Shown here piece by piece: positions 25,620 to 35,150 of a stretch of 64,000 bases of DNA (within the stretch, counting starts at the first letter, position 1; every line of letters begins with the position of its first letter). The stretch lies in the NCBI GenBank assembly GCA_940746715.1, contig CALNWN010000010.1:1-64000 (forward strand), written 5' to 3'. The translations under genes were made by a program, and so were the position numbers. The stretch comes from an uncultured Paraburkholderia sp. (GTDB taxonomy: Bacteria > Pseudomonadota > Gammaproteobacteria > Burkholderiales > Burkholderiaceae). Below the pieces are notes generated by a model. That model ran no database searches. It was not told where the DNA came from and was given only the letters and a program-made list of their open reading frames with translations.

Positions 25620-27356
25620 CTACTGAATGATCCGCGTCACGCCACGGCCGCGCGGATCCGCGGCCGGCTCGGGCGTGTTGCCGTTGATCTTGATCGCCTG
25701 AATGTCGCCGTTGAAATTCTGCGCCTTCAGGTTGTAGCCCTTCGCCTCGACTTCTTTCGCGATTTCGCCGTTGATGGGCATGTACGGCTCCCAGAAAATC
25801 GTGTTCGGCGGCAGCAACTGGTGATGGAAACGCATCGCGGCAACCGCATCGGGCAGCGGCATGTTGAAGTCGTAGATATTGTTGATCACCTGGAAGATCG
25901 ACGTGAAGATACGCGAGCCGCCGGGCGTGCCGATCACGAGCGACACCTTGCCGTCCTTCGTGAGGATGGTCGGGCTCATGGAAGACAGCGGGCGGTTTTT
26001 CGGTTCGATCGAGTTGGCGTCGCTGCCCACCACGCCGAACATGTTCGCCACGCCTGGCTTCGCGGAGAAGTCGTCCATCTCGTCGTTCAGCACGATGCCC
26101 GTGCGGTCCGCGACCACGCCCGAACCGAAGTAGCCGTTGATCGTGTAGGTGTTCGACACCGCGTTGCCCCACTTGTCGACCACGGAGAAATGCGTGGTTT
26201 CCGCCTTCTCCGGCATCGACGTGCCGAGTCCCGGCTGCACGCTCTTCGTGTCCGACGGCGTGTCGGGATTGACTTCGGCGGCGCGCTTCGCGATGTATGG
26301 GTCGTCGGTCAGTTGCGCGATCGGCACCTTGTAGAAGTCGGGATTGCCGAGATATTGCGCGCGGTCGGCGAACACGCGCTTCTCGATTTCCGCGATCAGG
26401 TGAATGTATTGCGGCGAATTGAGCGGCACGTCCTTGAAGTCCGACGCACGATCGGCCTTCATCTTCAGCAACTGCACGAGACCGATACCGCCCGAGCTCG
26501 GAGGCGGCGCGGTGTAGACGCGGTAGCCTTTCCAGTCGGCCTGGATGGGCTGACGCCAGACGGCCTTGTACTGCTGCAAATCGGCCTTCGTGATGAGGCC
26601 GTGGCCGCGCATGGATTCCGCGATCAGATCGGCGGTCTTGCCCGAATAGAAGTCTTTCGCGCCCTGATCGGCAATGCGCTGCAACCCGGCGGCAAGATCC
26701 GGCTGCTTGAAGTTGACGCCCTGCTTCATGTCGCCGAAATAGGTGTCGAAGTTCGTCTTGCCGGCGAATTCCTTGGCGGCTGCATCGCGGCGCTCCTGCA
26801 GTTGCTCGCTGACCACGAAGCCGTCGCGCGCGTAGTGAATCGCCGGCGCGAGCACCTGCTTCCACTTGAGCTTGCCAAAGCGGCGCTGCGCCTGCCACAT
26901 GCCGTCCACCGTGCCGGGCACACCCACCGCGCGGTAGCCGTACAGGCTCATGCCCTTGATGACCTCGCCCTTGTCGTCGAGATACATGTTCTTCGTGGCC
27001 GCCAGCGGCGCGCGCTCGCGATAGTCGAGGAAGTACGGCTTGCCAGCCACATACAGCGTCATGAAACCGCCGCCGCCGATGTTGCCCGCTTCCGGATAAG
27101 TCACGGCCAGCGTAAAGGCAATGGCGACCGCGGCATCGACCGCATTGCCGCCTTCCTTGAAAATCTGTTCGGCGGCATCGGCGCTGTATTCGTCGGCGAC
27201 CGCGATCGCGGTCGCAGTCAGTACCGGCGGCTGCGCTTTCGCAGGCGGCTTGGCGACGGCCGGCGTGGCCTCCAGAAAGCCGAAGGAAACAGACAACACT
27301 GTTGTAGCCAGCGCAAATACGCTGGCGGACGCTCTGGCGTTGCGGAACAACTTCAT
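25620..27356 (-). CDS. ggt: Gamma-glutamyltransferase / glutathione hydrolase
   Basis: This intact 578-residue periplasmic enzyme cleaves the gamma-glutamyl bond of glutathione. A signal peptide (to about EATPAVA) precedes the large subunit (DAAVAIAFTLAVTYPEAGNI, GGGGFMT). Autocleavage is expected before T387 in ETTHFSVVDKWGNAVSNTYT, whose Thr is the nucleophile of the small subunit. GSRIFTSIFQVI and the end GRGVTRIIQ fit the family. It is one of the longest undamaged genes in the window and carries its own terminator, so it is likely functional. Confidence 0.95.
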   Translation of the reverse strand: MKLFRNARASASVFALATTVLSVSFGFLEATPAVAKPPAKAQPPVLTATAIAVADEYSADAAEQIFKEGGNAVDAAVAIAFTLAVTYPEAGNIGGGGFMTLYVAGKPYFLDYRERAPLAATKNMYLDDKGEVIKGMSLYGYRAVGVPGTVDGMWQAQRRFGKLKWKQVLAPAIHYARDGFVVSEQLQERRDAAAKEFAGKTNFDTYFGDMKQGVNFKQPDLAAGLQRIADQGAKDFYSGKTADLIAESMRGHGLITKADLQQYKAVWRQPIQADWKGYRVYTAPPPSSGGIGLVQLLKMKADRASDFKDVPLNSPQYIHLIAEIEKRVFADRAQYLGNPDFYKVPIAQLTDDPYIAKRAAEVNPDTPSDTKSVQPGLGTSMPEKAETTHFSVVDKWGNAVSNTYTINGYFGSGVVADRTGIVLNDEMDDFSAKPGVANMFGVVGSDANSIEPKNRPLSSMSPTILTKDGKVSLVIGTPGGSRIFTSIFQVINNIYDFNMPLPDAVAAMRFHHQLLPPNTIFWEPYMPINGEIAKEVEAKGYNLKAQNFNGDIQAIKINGNTPEPAADPRGRGVTRIIQ

Positions 27357-27613
27357 TGATATCCCCCAAGACGACTCTGTTTCACCTGACGATAACTACA
27401 GCTGCATTGGGCTTATAACATGTGGAGCGCCCCTTTGCGAAGCCGCGCAATTCCGTATGGCGAGTGCTGCGGCACACAAGAGAAGCGTGGGCACGAGGCC
27501 GCTTCAGGCCGTCCGGGCGAATGCCGGGCGGTCAGCTGGCGCGTGGGCGCATGACGGTCCACCGGCGCCGCATCGCAGCAGCAAACCAGCGATACTGCCC
27601 CCGCTTCATGCGA

Positions 27614-29038
27614 TCACGCGCTGCCGCGCCGGCCCCGTGCGATCTCGTCGCCAGCGTCGTGCGGCAGGCGCGCGGTGACCGGAATCGAGAGAAACGAGAA
27701 CAGGCCGACCACGAGGAACGCCGGCCAGAAGTCGGAGAAAACGATGCTCGAATGGCCCTGCACGTTGTGCGAGATCTGCAGCACGATGCCCGCAATGGTC
27801 ACGCCTAGCCCGAGCGAAATCTGCTGGATCACACTGGCGACGCTCGTCGCACGGCCCACGTCGCGGCTCGGAATGTCGGCATAAGCCAGCGTGTTCAGCG
27901 AAGTGAACTGAAGCGACGGAAAGAAACCGCCGAACAGCACGACGCACCAGATCAGCCAATGCGGCGTGCCGGGAAAGAACAGGCCGTAAATCGCAATGGC
28001 CACGCCCGCGCAGCCCGCATTGAACATGAGCACCGTGCGAAAACCGAACCGTTCGAGGATGCGCGAGGCCGCCGCCTTCATGAAAATCGAGCCGAACGCC
28101 GATGCGCAGGTAATCGAGCCCGACACGAACGCCGTCATGCCGAGCCCTTCCTGCAACGCAAGCGGCAACAGAAACGGCACGGCGCCCAAGCCGATGCGAA
28201 AGAACGACCCGCCCGCCACGCTCGCGTGAAAGCTCGGAATGCGCAAGAGGCGCAGATCGAGCACCGGCAATTCGACGCGATTCGCGTACAGCACGTAAAT
28301 GAAGAGCAGCACGACGCCCACCGCGCACATGCCGAACGACACCGTGTTCGACACCAGTTCGCCGCCCACGAGCGAAAGCCCGAGCATGAAGAGCGACGCG
28401 CCGCTCGCGGACAGCAGAAAGCCGATCCAGTCGAGCCGGCCGGGATGCGCTTCGCGCACATTGGCGATGTGCTTATTGGCGAGCCAGATGCCGAGCAGAC
28501 CAATGGGAATGTTGACGAAGAAGATCAGGCGCCAATGCAGATACGTCGTGATGAAGCCGCCGAGCGGCGGACCGACCACGGGCCCGAGCAGCGCCGGCAC
28601 CGTCAGATAATTGACCGCGCGTATGAAGTCCGACTTCGGCACGGAGCGGAAGATGATGATGCGGCCCACCGGAACCATCATCGCGCCGCCAATGCCCTGC
28701 ACGAAGCGCGCGACCACGAACATGCCGAGCGAGGTCGAAGCCGCGCACATCAGCGAGCCGGCCATGAAGATACCGATGGCCGTGCGAAACACCGTGCGCG
28801 AACCAAAGCGGTCCGCGACCCAGCCGCAAATCGGAATGAAGACGCCGAGGCCGATCACATACGCCGTGACGGCCAGCTTCAGGGTGATGGGATCCTGGCC
28901 GAGATCGCGGGCCAGCACAGGCAGCGACGTCACGATGACCGTGCCGTCCACGTTTTCCATGAACATCGCACACGCGACGATCAGCGGAACAATGAAAGCG
29001 CCTAAAGCGAAGGGCATTGGCTGGGCGACGGGTGACAA
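27614..29038 (-). CDS. MFS drug transporter, DHA2 (14-helix) family
   Basis: A 474-residue inner-membrane protein starts MSPVAQPMPFALGAFIVPLI. The proton-antiporter features of DHA2 transporters are visible: MENVDGTVIVTSLP in helix 1, GWVADRFGSRTVFRTAIGIF (motif A), GLLGIWLANKHI, and PRLDWIGF-like linker HPGRLDWIGFLLSASGA between helices. About 14 hydrophobic segments are present and the ORF is intact. Export of a drug or metabolite is expected; the substrate is unknown. The 257 bp between it and ggt show no further gene. Confidence 0.85.
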   Translation of the reverse strand: MSPVAQPMPFALGAFIVPLIVACAMFMENVDGTVIVTSLPVLARDLGQDPITLKLAVTAYVIGLGVFIPICGWVADRFGSRTVFRTAIGIFMAGSLMCAASTSLGMFVVARFVQGIGGAMMVPVGRIIIFRSVPKSDFIRAVNYLTVPALLGPVVGPPLGGFITTYLHWRLIFFVNIPIGLLGIWLANKHIANVREAHPGRLDWIGFLLSASGASLFMLGLSLVGGELVSNTVSFGMCAVGVVLLFIYVLYANRVELPVLDLRLLRIPSFHASVAGGSFFRIGLGAVPFLLPLALQEGLGMTAFVSGSITCASAFGSIFMKAAASRILERFGFRTVLMFNAGCAGVAIAIYGLFFPGTPHWLIWCVVLFGGFFPSLQFTSLNTLAYADIPSRDVGRATSVASVIQQISLGLGVTIAGIVLQISHNVQGHSSIVFSDFWPAFLVVGLFSFLSIPVTARLPHDAGDEIARGRRGSA

Positions 29039-29129
29039 GGCCGGCGCGTCGATATAAAACGTCGATTATGGCATTGTAGCGGCAACGAATGTTGCGCCGA
29101 TTCCCATTGCAAAGCCATTCAACGACGAA

Positions 29130-29150
29130 GAGCCGGCACAAAGCCGGCTC
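29130..29150 (-). terminator. Hairpin downstream of the lipid operon
   Basis: GAGCCGGC (29130-29137) pairs perfectly with GCCGGCTC (29143-29150) across a 5-base loop, just beyond the nucleotidyltransferase stop at 29159. On the minus strand it is followed by TTCGTCGTTG, so the T run is weak. It probably ends the four-gene minus-strand operon. Confidence 0.5.
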
Positions 29151-29158
29151 GGCGCAAT

Positions 29159-29923
29159 TCAGCGGGAAGCGCTGACGAGCGGCTGCAGTTGCGGCAGGAT
29201 TTCGGTCGTGGCGCGCGCCACGTCGTTCGGGAAGTCGATCTCGATCCAGGGGGCGCCGGTCACGTCGGCGGTATCGAACACCTGGCTGCGCTCGAGCAGC
29301 AGATCGCGCACGGCTTCCTCGTGCGGCATGTTCGCCCGGCCGCTGTCGATATAACCCGCCACGATCTGCGCAAAGCGCCGCGCCGTTTCTTCGCGGAAGC
29401 GGAAAAAGCCAACCGATTCGCCGATGGTGTCGTATTCCAGGTTCACCGCGAGCTGCTTGCGCAACTCGACCGGCACGCCGTCTTTCAGACAGAGTTTGAC
29501 GGGCTCGTCGCCGGTTTCGAAATCGCGGTCGATCAACAGGCGGTTGACCGTTTCGCCCGCCACCAGCGCGGCCAGAATGCGCTCGTCGTACAGCACGTCG
29601 GCGTCCATCAGCAGCACGTCGCCGCTACGCGTCAGCGCCTCGGCCACCGTGTGCACCGTCAGCACGCTGCCCAGGTCGTGGCGCGTGTTGAGCACGGTTT
29701 CGACCTTGTGCGGCCAGTCGATGCGCGCCAGCTCCGCCTGCACCGACTCCGGCTGAAAGCCGAGCGCCAGCACGACTTCGGTCACGCCGGCGGTTTCCAG
29801 CATGTGCAGATGCCGTTCGAGCAGGCTCATGCCGTCGAACTGCAACAGGCATTTCGGGAACTGGGCTTCCGGCGGTTGCTGGAGACGCAGGCCGAGGCCC
29901 GCAGCGAGGATGATGGCACGCAT
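29159..29923 (-). CDS. Sugar-nucleotidyltransferase-like NTP transferase
   Basis: A 254-residue protein opens MRAIILAAGLGLRLQ, the nucleotide-binding loop of NTP transferases, followed by FPKCLLQFDGMSLLERHLHM with the conserved lysine K24. DVLLMDADVLYDE supplies the metal-binding Asp and SVGFFRFREE the later strand. It resembles LicC-type phosphocholine or phosphonate cytidylyltransferases. It is last in an intact operon with a CDP-alcohol phosphatidyltransferase, so making a CDP-activated headgroup is a reasonable inference. The start at 29923 was chosen because upstream sequence belongs to the flippase gene. Confidence 0.75.
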   Translation of the reverse strand: MRAIILAAGLGLRLQQPPEAQFPKCLLQFDGMSLLERHLHMLETAGVTEVVLALGFQPESVQAELARIDWPHKVETVLNTRHDLGSVLTVHTVAEALTRSGDVLLMDADVLYDERILAALVAGETVNRLLIDRDFETGDEPVKLCLKDGVPVELRKQLAVNLEYDTIGESVGFFRFREETARRFAQIVAGYIDSGRANMPHEEAVRDLLLERSQVFDTADVTGAPWIEIDFPNDVARATTEILPQLQPLVSASR

Positions 29924-29952
29924 GCGTGGTCCTTTTGAAAAGATACGGGAGT

Positions 29953-30981
29953 TTAATAATCGACGGCGGGAACGCGCCCAAGGGCACGCCGCCGCTGCCA
30001 GCTTCGTTCGCTGAAATGCAACACCAGGAGGCCCGGCACAGGATTTCGCGCGCGCTTGGCGAGCGAAAGCGCGAGCGCCGCCGCGTCGGGCGGCAAACCT
30101 GCGAGCGGCGCCAGCAGCAGATAGCCGCCTTCCTGCACGCCGAGTGAGCCGGGAATCATGAAAGCCGCGCCACGAATCGCCTGACCGAGGCTTTCGAGCA
30201 GCAGCGCGTCGACCCAATCCACGGGATGGCCGAGAAAACGCAGCGCGAGCCACACTTCCACCGTGCCGACGATCCAGCCCGCGAGGCTGAGCGCAAAGCT
30301 CGCCGCCACGCGGCCGCGCTCGCGGTACATGGCCTGGACGGCGGCGTCGACGGCTTCGGCGCGTGTCATGAGGCCGGACCAGTCGCGCTTGCCGAATACT
30401 TTGGAAAGCACGCCGAGCAGGCGGCCGAACAGCCCGCGCCGCTGCGCATAATAGAAGCCGACGATCATGCCGCCGAGCGCGGCCGTTGCGATCAGCGTTG
30501 CCGTTTGCAGATCGTGCAGCACGCCGTGCGCGGCGTAGGCGCCGAACATCAGCAGCCCGAACAATGCAAAGATGATCTGCGCAAGCGCCTGCGCCGTCGT
30601 GCTCACGGTAATGGCCGCGGCCGCGTCGCGCATGCCGCGCTGCGACAGTTGCCGCACCATCACGACCGGCCCGCCGATCTGGCCCGCGGGCAGCAGGCTG
30701 TTCACGGATTCGCCGACCCAGCGCGCGAACAGCGCGTCGCGCAGCGGCAAAGGGTGATGATGAGGGTGAGGCGCGCCGTCGTCACGGCGGCGGCGCGGCA
30801 GCAGCACCGGGATCGCGCCGGCGTCGAGCGCGAGCGGCACGACGTGGAACGCCGCCACGAGCGCAAGTCCCCAGCCGGCCGCCAGCAGGGTCGAGACAAC
30901 GGAACCGAAGCCCTGCCACGCGAGCAGGCCGACAAACAGCGCCGTCCCGATCGACAGCAGAATCAGGGCCGCGCGACTCAT
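29953..30981 (-). CDS. Flippase-like membrane protein (lysylphosphatidylglycerol synthase TM family)
   Basis: A 342-residue polytopic protein begins MSRAALILLSIGTALFVGLL. Conserved blocks are RWVGESVNSLLPAGQIGGPV, where family members carry the N-S-L-P-G motif, and LESLGQAIRGAAFMIPGSLG followed by QEGGY. It matches the membrane domain of MprF-type proteins, thought to move lipids across the inner membrane. The start overlaps the upstream stop as ATGA. The segment RARNPVPGLLVLHFSE near the C-terminus is slightly short against my memory of relatives, so a small compensated indel there is possible. Confidence 0.75.
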   Translation of the reverse strand: MSRAALILLSIGTALFVGLLAWQGFGSVVSTLLAAGWGLALVAAFHVVPLALDAGAIPVLLPRRRRDDGAPHPHHHPLPLRDALFARWVGESVNSLLPAGQIGGPVVMVRQLSQRGMRDAAAAITVSTTAQALAQIIFALFGLLMFGAYAAHGVLHDLQTATLIATAALGGMIVGFYYAQRRGLFGRLLGVLSKVFGKRDWSGLMTRAEAVDAAVQAMYRERGRVAASFALSLAGWIVGTVEVWLALRFLGHPVDWVDALLLESLGQAIRGAAFMIPGSLGVQEGGYLLLAPLAGLPPDAAALALSLAKRARNPVPGLLVLHFSERSWQRRRALGRVPAVDY

Positions 30982-31838
30982 GCGCGGTCCTTGCCGCGCG
31001 CCTTCGCCTGAGTCATCTGGCGAAACACCTGGCGAAAGCCGAAATACGCAATCGCGTCTTTCATGTTGGAAACGAAGCGACGCCACGGACGCATGTTCGG
31101 ATCCGTGACGTATTCGAACGTGAGCGACACGCGCATTTCGTTCGGCCCGGCCGGCGTGATGCGGTGGCGCAGTTTGTCGCCGTCGAAAAACACGAGGCCG
31201 CCCGGCGGAATCTGCACCGAGCCGGGTTGATCGGGCACGCCCGAATTGCGCGTATGCAATTCGTAGTCGAGCCGGCACGATGATTCGTCGATCACACCGA
31301 GCAGCAACGTGTAACGGCGGCCGTCGTAGTACGAAGTATCGTAGTGCCAGCCGATGTGGTCGCCCGGCCGCGTGTGGTAGTAGAGCGCGTAGGCATGCGG
31401 GTCGTCGGCCGGCGACACTTGCAGCTTGTCGCCGCTCAGTTGCTCGAGCCAGCCGATCAACTCCTTCGACCGATACAGTTCGGCAATGAACGGCGCAAGA
31501 CGGTCAATCGTATGACGGCTCACGCTGCCGCCCTGCTTGTGGCCCGGCAGGTAATTGCGGTTCACTTCGTCGACGAGCGCACGCGCGCTGTGCACGAGCT
31601 GCGCGGTGACTTCCGGGGCGAGAAAGTCCTTCACCTTCATATAGAGGAACGCGCCCTGGTCGGCGAAGTTCTTGCGCAGGCGCGGATTGTCGAATGCGCG
31701 GATGCGGCTCGCCACCGCCCGGTCGGCGTCAGGCGCCGCCGGGGGCGCCGAGGGTGCATGAACCGCAGCTGCTGCGTGTTCCTGAAGAGCCGTTGCCGTC
31801 ACGTCGTCTTCGGCGGAAGTACTCACGTTGGTACTCAT
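30978..31838 (-). CDS. 2-oxoglutarate-Fe(II) dependent dioxygenase
   Basis: The start at 31838 (MSTNVSTSAEDD) overlaps the upstream stop as ATGA and gives 286 residues; an ATG 12 bp upstream is possible. The iron triad is visible: H165 and D167 in HIGWHYDTSYYDG, H225 in DKLRHRITPAG, with R236 (MRVSLTFEY) for 2-oxoglutarate. The enzyme would hydroxylate a substrate with O2. Its place between a CDP-alcohol phosphatidyltransferase and a flippase suggests a lipid headgroup or acyl chain as target, which is inference. The Ala/Pro-rich first 45 residues look disordered. Confidence 0.8.
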   Translation of the reverse strand: MSTNVSTSAEDDVTATALQEHAAAAVHAPSAPPAAPDADRAVASRIRAFDNPRLRKNFADQGAFLYMKVKDFLAPEVTAQLVHSARALVDEVNRNYLPGHKQGGSVSRHTIDRLAPFIAELYRSKELIGWLEQLSGDKLQVSPADDPHAYALYYHTRPGDHIGWHYDTSYYDGRRYTLLLGVIDESSCRLDYELHTRNSGVPDQPGSVQIPPGGLVFFDGDKLRHRITPAGPNEMRVSLTFEYVTDPNMRPWRRFVSNMKDAIAYFGFRQVFRQMTQAKARGKDRA

Positions 31839-32536
31839 TTGCTCGCCCACGCCTGAGCCGTTTCAGAAGCCGCCGCGCCAGCCGGGGACGGCTTCGCGCT
31901 ACGGCGCGCCACGCGCCAGTAGTCGACCATGACCCACACCGCAAAAAGCGGCGCGCCGATGGAGGCAACCACGACGAACGGCATGACCACGCTCGTCAAC
32001 GTGACGATGGGCAGCAGATACAACACGTCTTCCGTTTCGAAGCCGCCCACCGCGGCCTGCTTCGTGCCGGCCTTGCCCGCCATTTCCTCGATGCGCATGC
32101 GCAGGAAGAAAATCAGTGCCACAGCGACGCCGGCCGCGGCGCCGAGCCAGCCCGCGTCCACCACAAAGCCGCCCATGTTCGACGCGCCCGCGCCGACACC
32201 CATGCCGACGAACAACATCACCGTGACGAGGGCGTCCGAAGCGAGGTCGTAAAAATGACCGATCCGGCTCGACTTGCCGCCGATGCGCGCGAGCTCCCCG
32301 TCCGTATGGTCGACGAAATTGGACAACACGATTAGAACGGCGCCGGCATTGGCCCACGCAAAGCCGCCGCGCGCGAGGCACAGCGCGCCCGCGACGCCGA
32401 TCACAAGACGCAGCGTGGTCAGGTGATTGGGCGAGACGCGCGTGTTCACGAGCGGTGTCACGAGCCGGCGGGCCAGGCGCGCGTCCCAGGTTCTGGGCGG
32501 CGATACCTTAATTGGAGTATGCGGTCTTGAATTCAT
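31835..32536 (-). CDS. CDP-alcohol phosphatidyltransferase
   Basis: This intact 233-residue membrane enzyme has the full family motif DxxDGxxARx8GxxxDxxxD: D76, D79, G80, A83-R84, G93, D97 and D101 (within VDHTDGELARIGGKSS and RIGHFYDLASD). Such enzymes swap CMP on a CDP-alcohol for a second alcohol to make phospholipids. Four or more membrane helices surround the motif. It is the first gene of the four-gene minus-strand operon. The identity of both substrates is unknown; it is not the housekeeping PgsA or PssA by any motif I can see. Confidence 0.85.
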   Translation of the reverse strand: MNSRPHTPIKVSPPRTWDARLARRLVTPLVNTRVSPNHLTTLRLVIGVAGALCLARGGFAWANAGAVLIVLSNFVDHTDGELARIGGKSSRIGHFYDLASDALVTVMLFVGMGVGAGASNMGGFVVDAGWLGAAAGVAVALIFFLRMRIEEMAGKAGTKQAAVGGFETEDVLYLLPIVTLTSVVMPFVVVASIGAPLFAVWVMVDYWRVARRSAKPSPAGAAASETAQAWASK

Positions 32537-32804
32537 AACCCGGAAATATATACGGGATCGCGAAAGATTGCTTTCTTCCTGTTAGTTTCTTCGCAGTCCG
32601 TCGGGTCGGCGAGGCGTCGCCAGTTGCCCGCAGATGAAGCAGGATTTTCCGAATCGCGATAAAGTGCGAATCCTGTTGTGTCTGTCCCGCCGAATCACTT
32701 CGATGTGCAACCTGTTCGCGGGCTCGCCGGCCCGCGTTTTTGCGGCGCCGAGCGCTGTGAACACACTACATTGCGCTTCATCGAATAATGCCGCCGTCTT
32801 CGTT

Positions 32805-33263
32805 ATGAAACGTCTTTTCCCGTCCGCCGCAGTGCGTGCTTTGCGTTGCGCCGCCCTCGCTATCGCGGCCGGGGCGCTGCCGCCCGCCGCCCACGCGGCT
32901 GCGCTCGACACGCCGCTCACGTGCAATGAAACCGGCCATCAGTTCATCGCCGATCTGGCCGGACAGCAGCTGATCGATCCGAAGCCCACGCGGGTCGAAA
33001 GCAATTCGATCAATGCCTTCTCTCCCGCGCAAGGCGCGGACCTGACTGCATTCGGGTTCCGCGTCTTTGCGGTGGTCGGCTACGAGAAGGACGATCCCAT
33101 GTTCCGCGTGGGAGACAGCGAGCCGGTCGCGCGCTCGGCGTATGGCGTGGTGGTGTTCGGGAGCGAATCGAAGGTGCGGGACGCGGTGACGGCGGCGGGC
33201 GGCACGGCAATCGTGCACCGCGTGGCGCCGCTCATCACGGCGATTTTCTGCAAGCGCAGCTGA
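32805..33263 (+). CDS. Secreted hypothetical protein
   Basis: The ORF of 152 residues starts MKRLFPSAAVRALRCAALAI, a signal peptide cleaved near AHAA. The mature part has two cysteines (in LTCNETG and at the end IFCKRS) that could form a disulphide, and a compact mixed sequence (RVFAVVGYEKDDPMFRVGDS, YGVVVFGSESKVRDAV). No domain was recognised. It faces the phoX remnant convergently and shares a hairpin with it (33262-33291). Confidence 0.65.
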   Translation: MKRLFPSAAVRALRCAALAIAAGALPPAAHAAALDTPLTCNETGHQFIADLAGQQLIDPKPTRVESNSINAFSPAQGADLTAFGFRVFAVVGYEKDDPMFRVGDSEPVARSAYGVVVFGSESKVRDAVTAAGGTAIVHRVAPLITAIFCKRS

Positions 33264-33291
33264 GGCGGCGCGTTCGCGTGCACGCCGCCTC
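33262..33291. terminator. Bidirectional hairpin between convergent genes
   Basis: GAGGCGGCG (33262-33270) pairs with CGCCGCCTC (33283-33291) across a 12-base loop, immediately after the stop of the secreted protein gene and 8 bp before the phoX stop on the other strand. There is no strong T run, so termination strength is uncertain. Confidence 0.5.
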
Positions 33292-33298
33292 GCGTGAA

Positions 33299-35148
33299 TT
33301 ACAGCTTGATCGAAGTCGGATCGGCCGTCAGATAGCCGACCGTCGCGCCGAAGCGGTCCTTGTAATTGGCCCGCACGAGCGGATCGAGCGTCGACTTGAC
33401 CTTGTCGTGCAACGGACTTTCCCAATCGCCGACGTGCTGGAAGTTGCTCATCACGTAAGTCCAGCCGTTGATTTCGTCGACGGCGTGCAGGCCCGTCGAC
33501 TCGGCGCCCGCCGGGCATGACAGCACGCGCGAAAGCGTCTTCGTGTCGACGTTGTATGCCCACAGGAAGTTGTTCACGTGCATGCCGCTGTCCTCGTCGA
33601 TAAAGAGCGTGCGCAGCTTTTCCGAGAACTTGAGGTTGTCCGGGTTCGCGATCCGATCCGGGTTCGCGGTGTTGCCGAGCGCGTCGGCGGTAGAGAGGTC
33701 TTCGCCGACGAGCGCTGCGGGCGCCGCCATATCGACCGGCACCTACTCGCTGCTGATCGCCCCGCCGCTGGGGTCGAGCTGGCCGCCCTTCATATTCAGT
33801 GCATAGACCGCGCCGGCGCTGATCGTCTTATCGACCGCCACGTCCGTCGACGCGACATTGCCGAATACAGCACCTTGTCCTTGATATTGACGGTCGTACC
33901 TTCGAGCTTCGTAAAGCCCATGCTGCCGCCGGCGAGCGGCCGCGTAGCGATGCGTCTCGAGAAAGGCTGCGGCTTTGGTCATGCCCGGCTTCACGCGAAT
34001 CCAGTTGAACGTGCCGTTGAAATTGATTTTCGTGTACGAGGCGTCGGCGGGATCGGCGGTCTTGACGTCCATGATGTCCGCGGCGGTGAGCGTGTTCGCG
34101 AGCGACTCGATTTCGTCGCTCGTTGCGTGCCCGAGGTTGATCCACGACAGCGTGGCCGCGCCCGCGCCGCCCGACGACACCTGCGTCCACTTTGCGACGT
34201 ACAGCGTGCCCGCCGACAAGTCGGCTTCGCGATCCGCGACGAACATGAAGAGGCCGCCGTTGGTGGCGTCGTCGCCCATCAGCACGGTGCGCCTGTCCGG
34301 CATCACCTGAACGAGTTCGTGCGAGATGCGGCCGAGGCAATAGTGCTTTTTGATGCTGCCGGTGCCGTCCGGATTGACGGTCACTTCCGGCAGATGGCCG
34401 TAGTGATACGGGTTCGCCGCGGTCTCGCTGCCGAACAGATTGCGGCTGAAGCCCTTGAACTGGCTATTGCCGGCAATGGTCGTCGCGTCGGGCTCGTATT
34501 CCTCGCTCGACAGATGCGTGTTCCACGGCGACAGGCTCGCGCCGCAAGTGATCCACAAGCCATGCACCTTCGACGTATCCACGTTGTGATAGCCGATGAG
34601 CGTTAGCTTGCCGGTCGCCGGGTCCTGGTCGAGCGTCAGCACGGCGATCGGCGAAGGCAACTGGCCGTACATCGACACGAGGCTCTGATCGCGCGTCGTG
34701 TATTCGAATTGCACGACCGCGAACACGGCCTTGCCCTTGATGCCCTTGACAGTGGGATTGTCGAGGCGAATCAGCGAGCTGCTGTCCGGGCAGTCGGAAT
34801 AGAACTGGCGCTCCTTGCCCGCCACGGATCGGTCGACGATCGGCTGATTGTTGATGTCCACATAGCCGCCCGCGAGAATCGTCCCGCCCTGAATGTTCGG
34901 CACCACGTCGCCAGTGATGAAAAACGGCTGATAGGACAGCTTGAAAGTGCGGCTGCTGCCGTCGCTCAACTGCACGGTCAGCGTGGAGGCCACCGTGGTC
35001 TTTGCCATGGCGGCGGGGTCGGCCAGCGTCGGCGCGGCCATCGAACTGAAAGCCGCCGACACGAAGTTAGCCGCCGGCTTGACCGGCGTCGCGAGGTCGT
35101 TGCTGCCGCCTCCGCACGCGCTCAACATGGACGCCGTGGCGCAGTAGG
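33299..35148 (-). pseudogene. phoX: PhoX-family alkaline phosphatase, truncated and interrupted
   Basis: The protein reads from SACGGGSNDLATPV through NPDGTGSIKKHYCLGRISHE, YVAKWTQVSSGG and GTFNWIRVKPGMTKAAAFLE, typical of PhoX phosphatases (DUF839). Between about 33935 and 33865 two frameshifts of opposite sense garble ~25 residues; the other frame there reads LAGGSMGFTKLEGTTVNIKD. A TAG at 33743-33745 follows ISSE, and the same frame continues VPVDMAAPAALVGEDLSTAD to TADPTSIKL. The 5' end, with the expected Tat signal peptide, is missing: only a few residues precede SACGGG before the next gene's stop at 35151. Confidence 0.8.
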
Positions 35149-35150
35149 CT

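Noticed and set aside
25557..27369. Two ~590-codon ORFs overlapping ggt in other frames
   Set aside because: The ggt frame has complete catalytic motifs and a normal start. The others are compositionally extreme and match nothing; they are open only because of GC bias.
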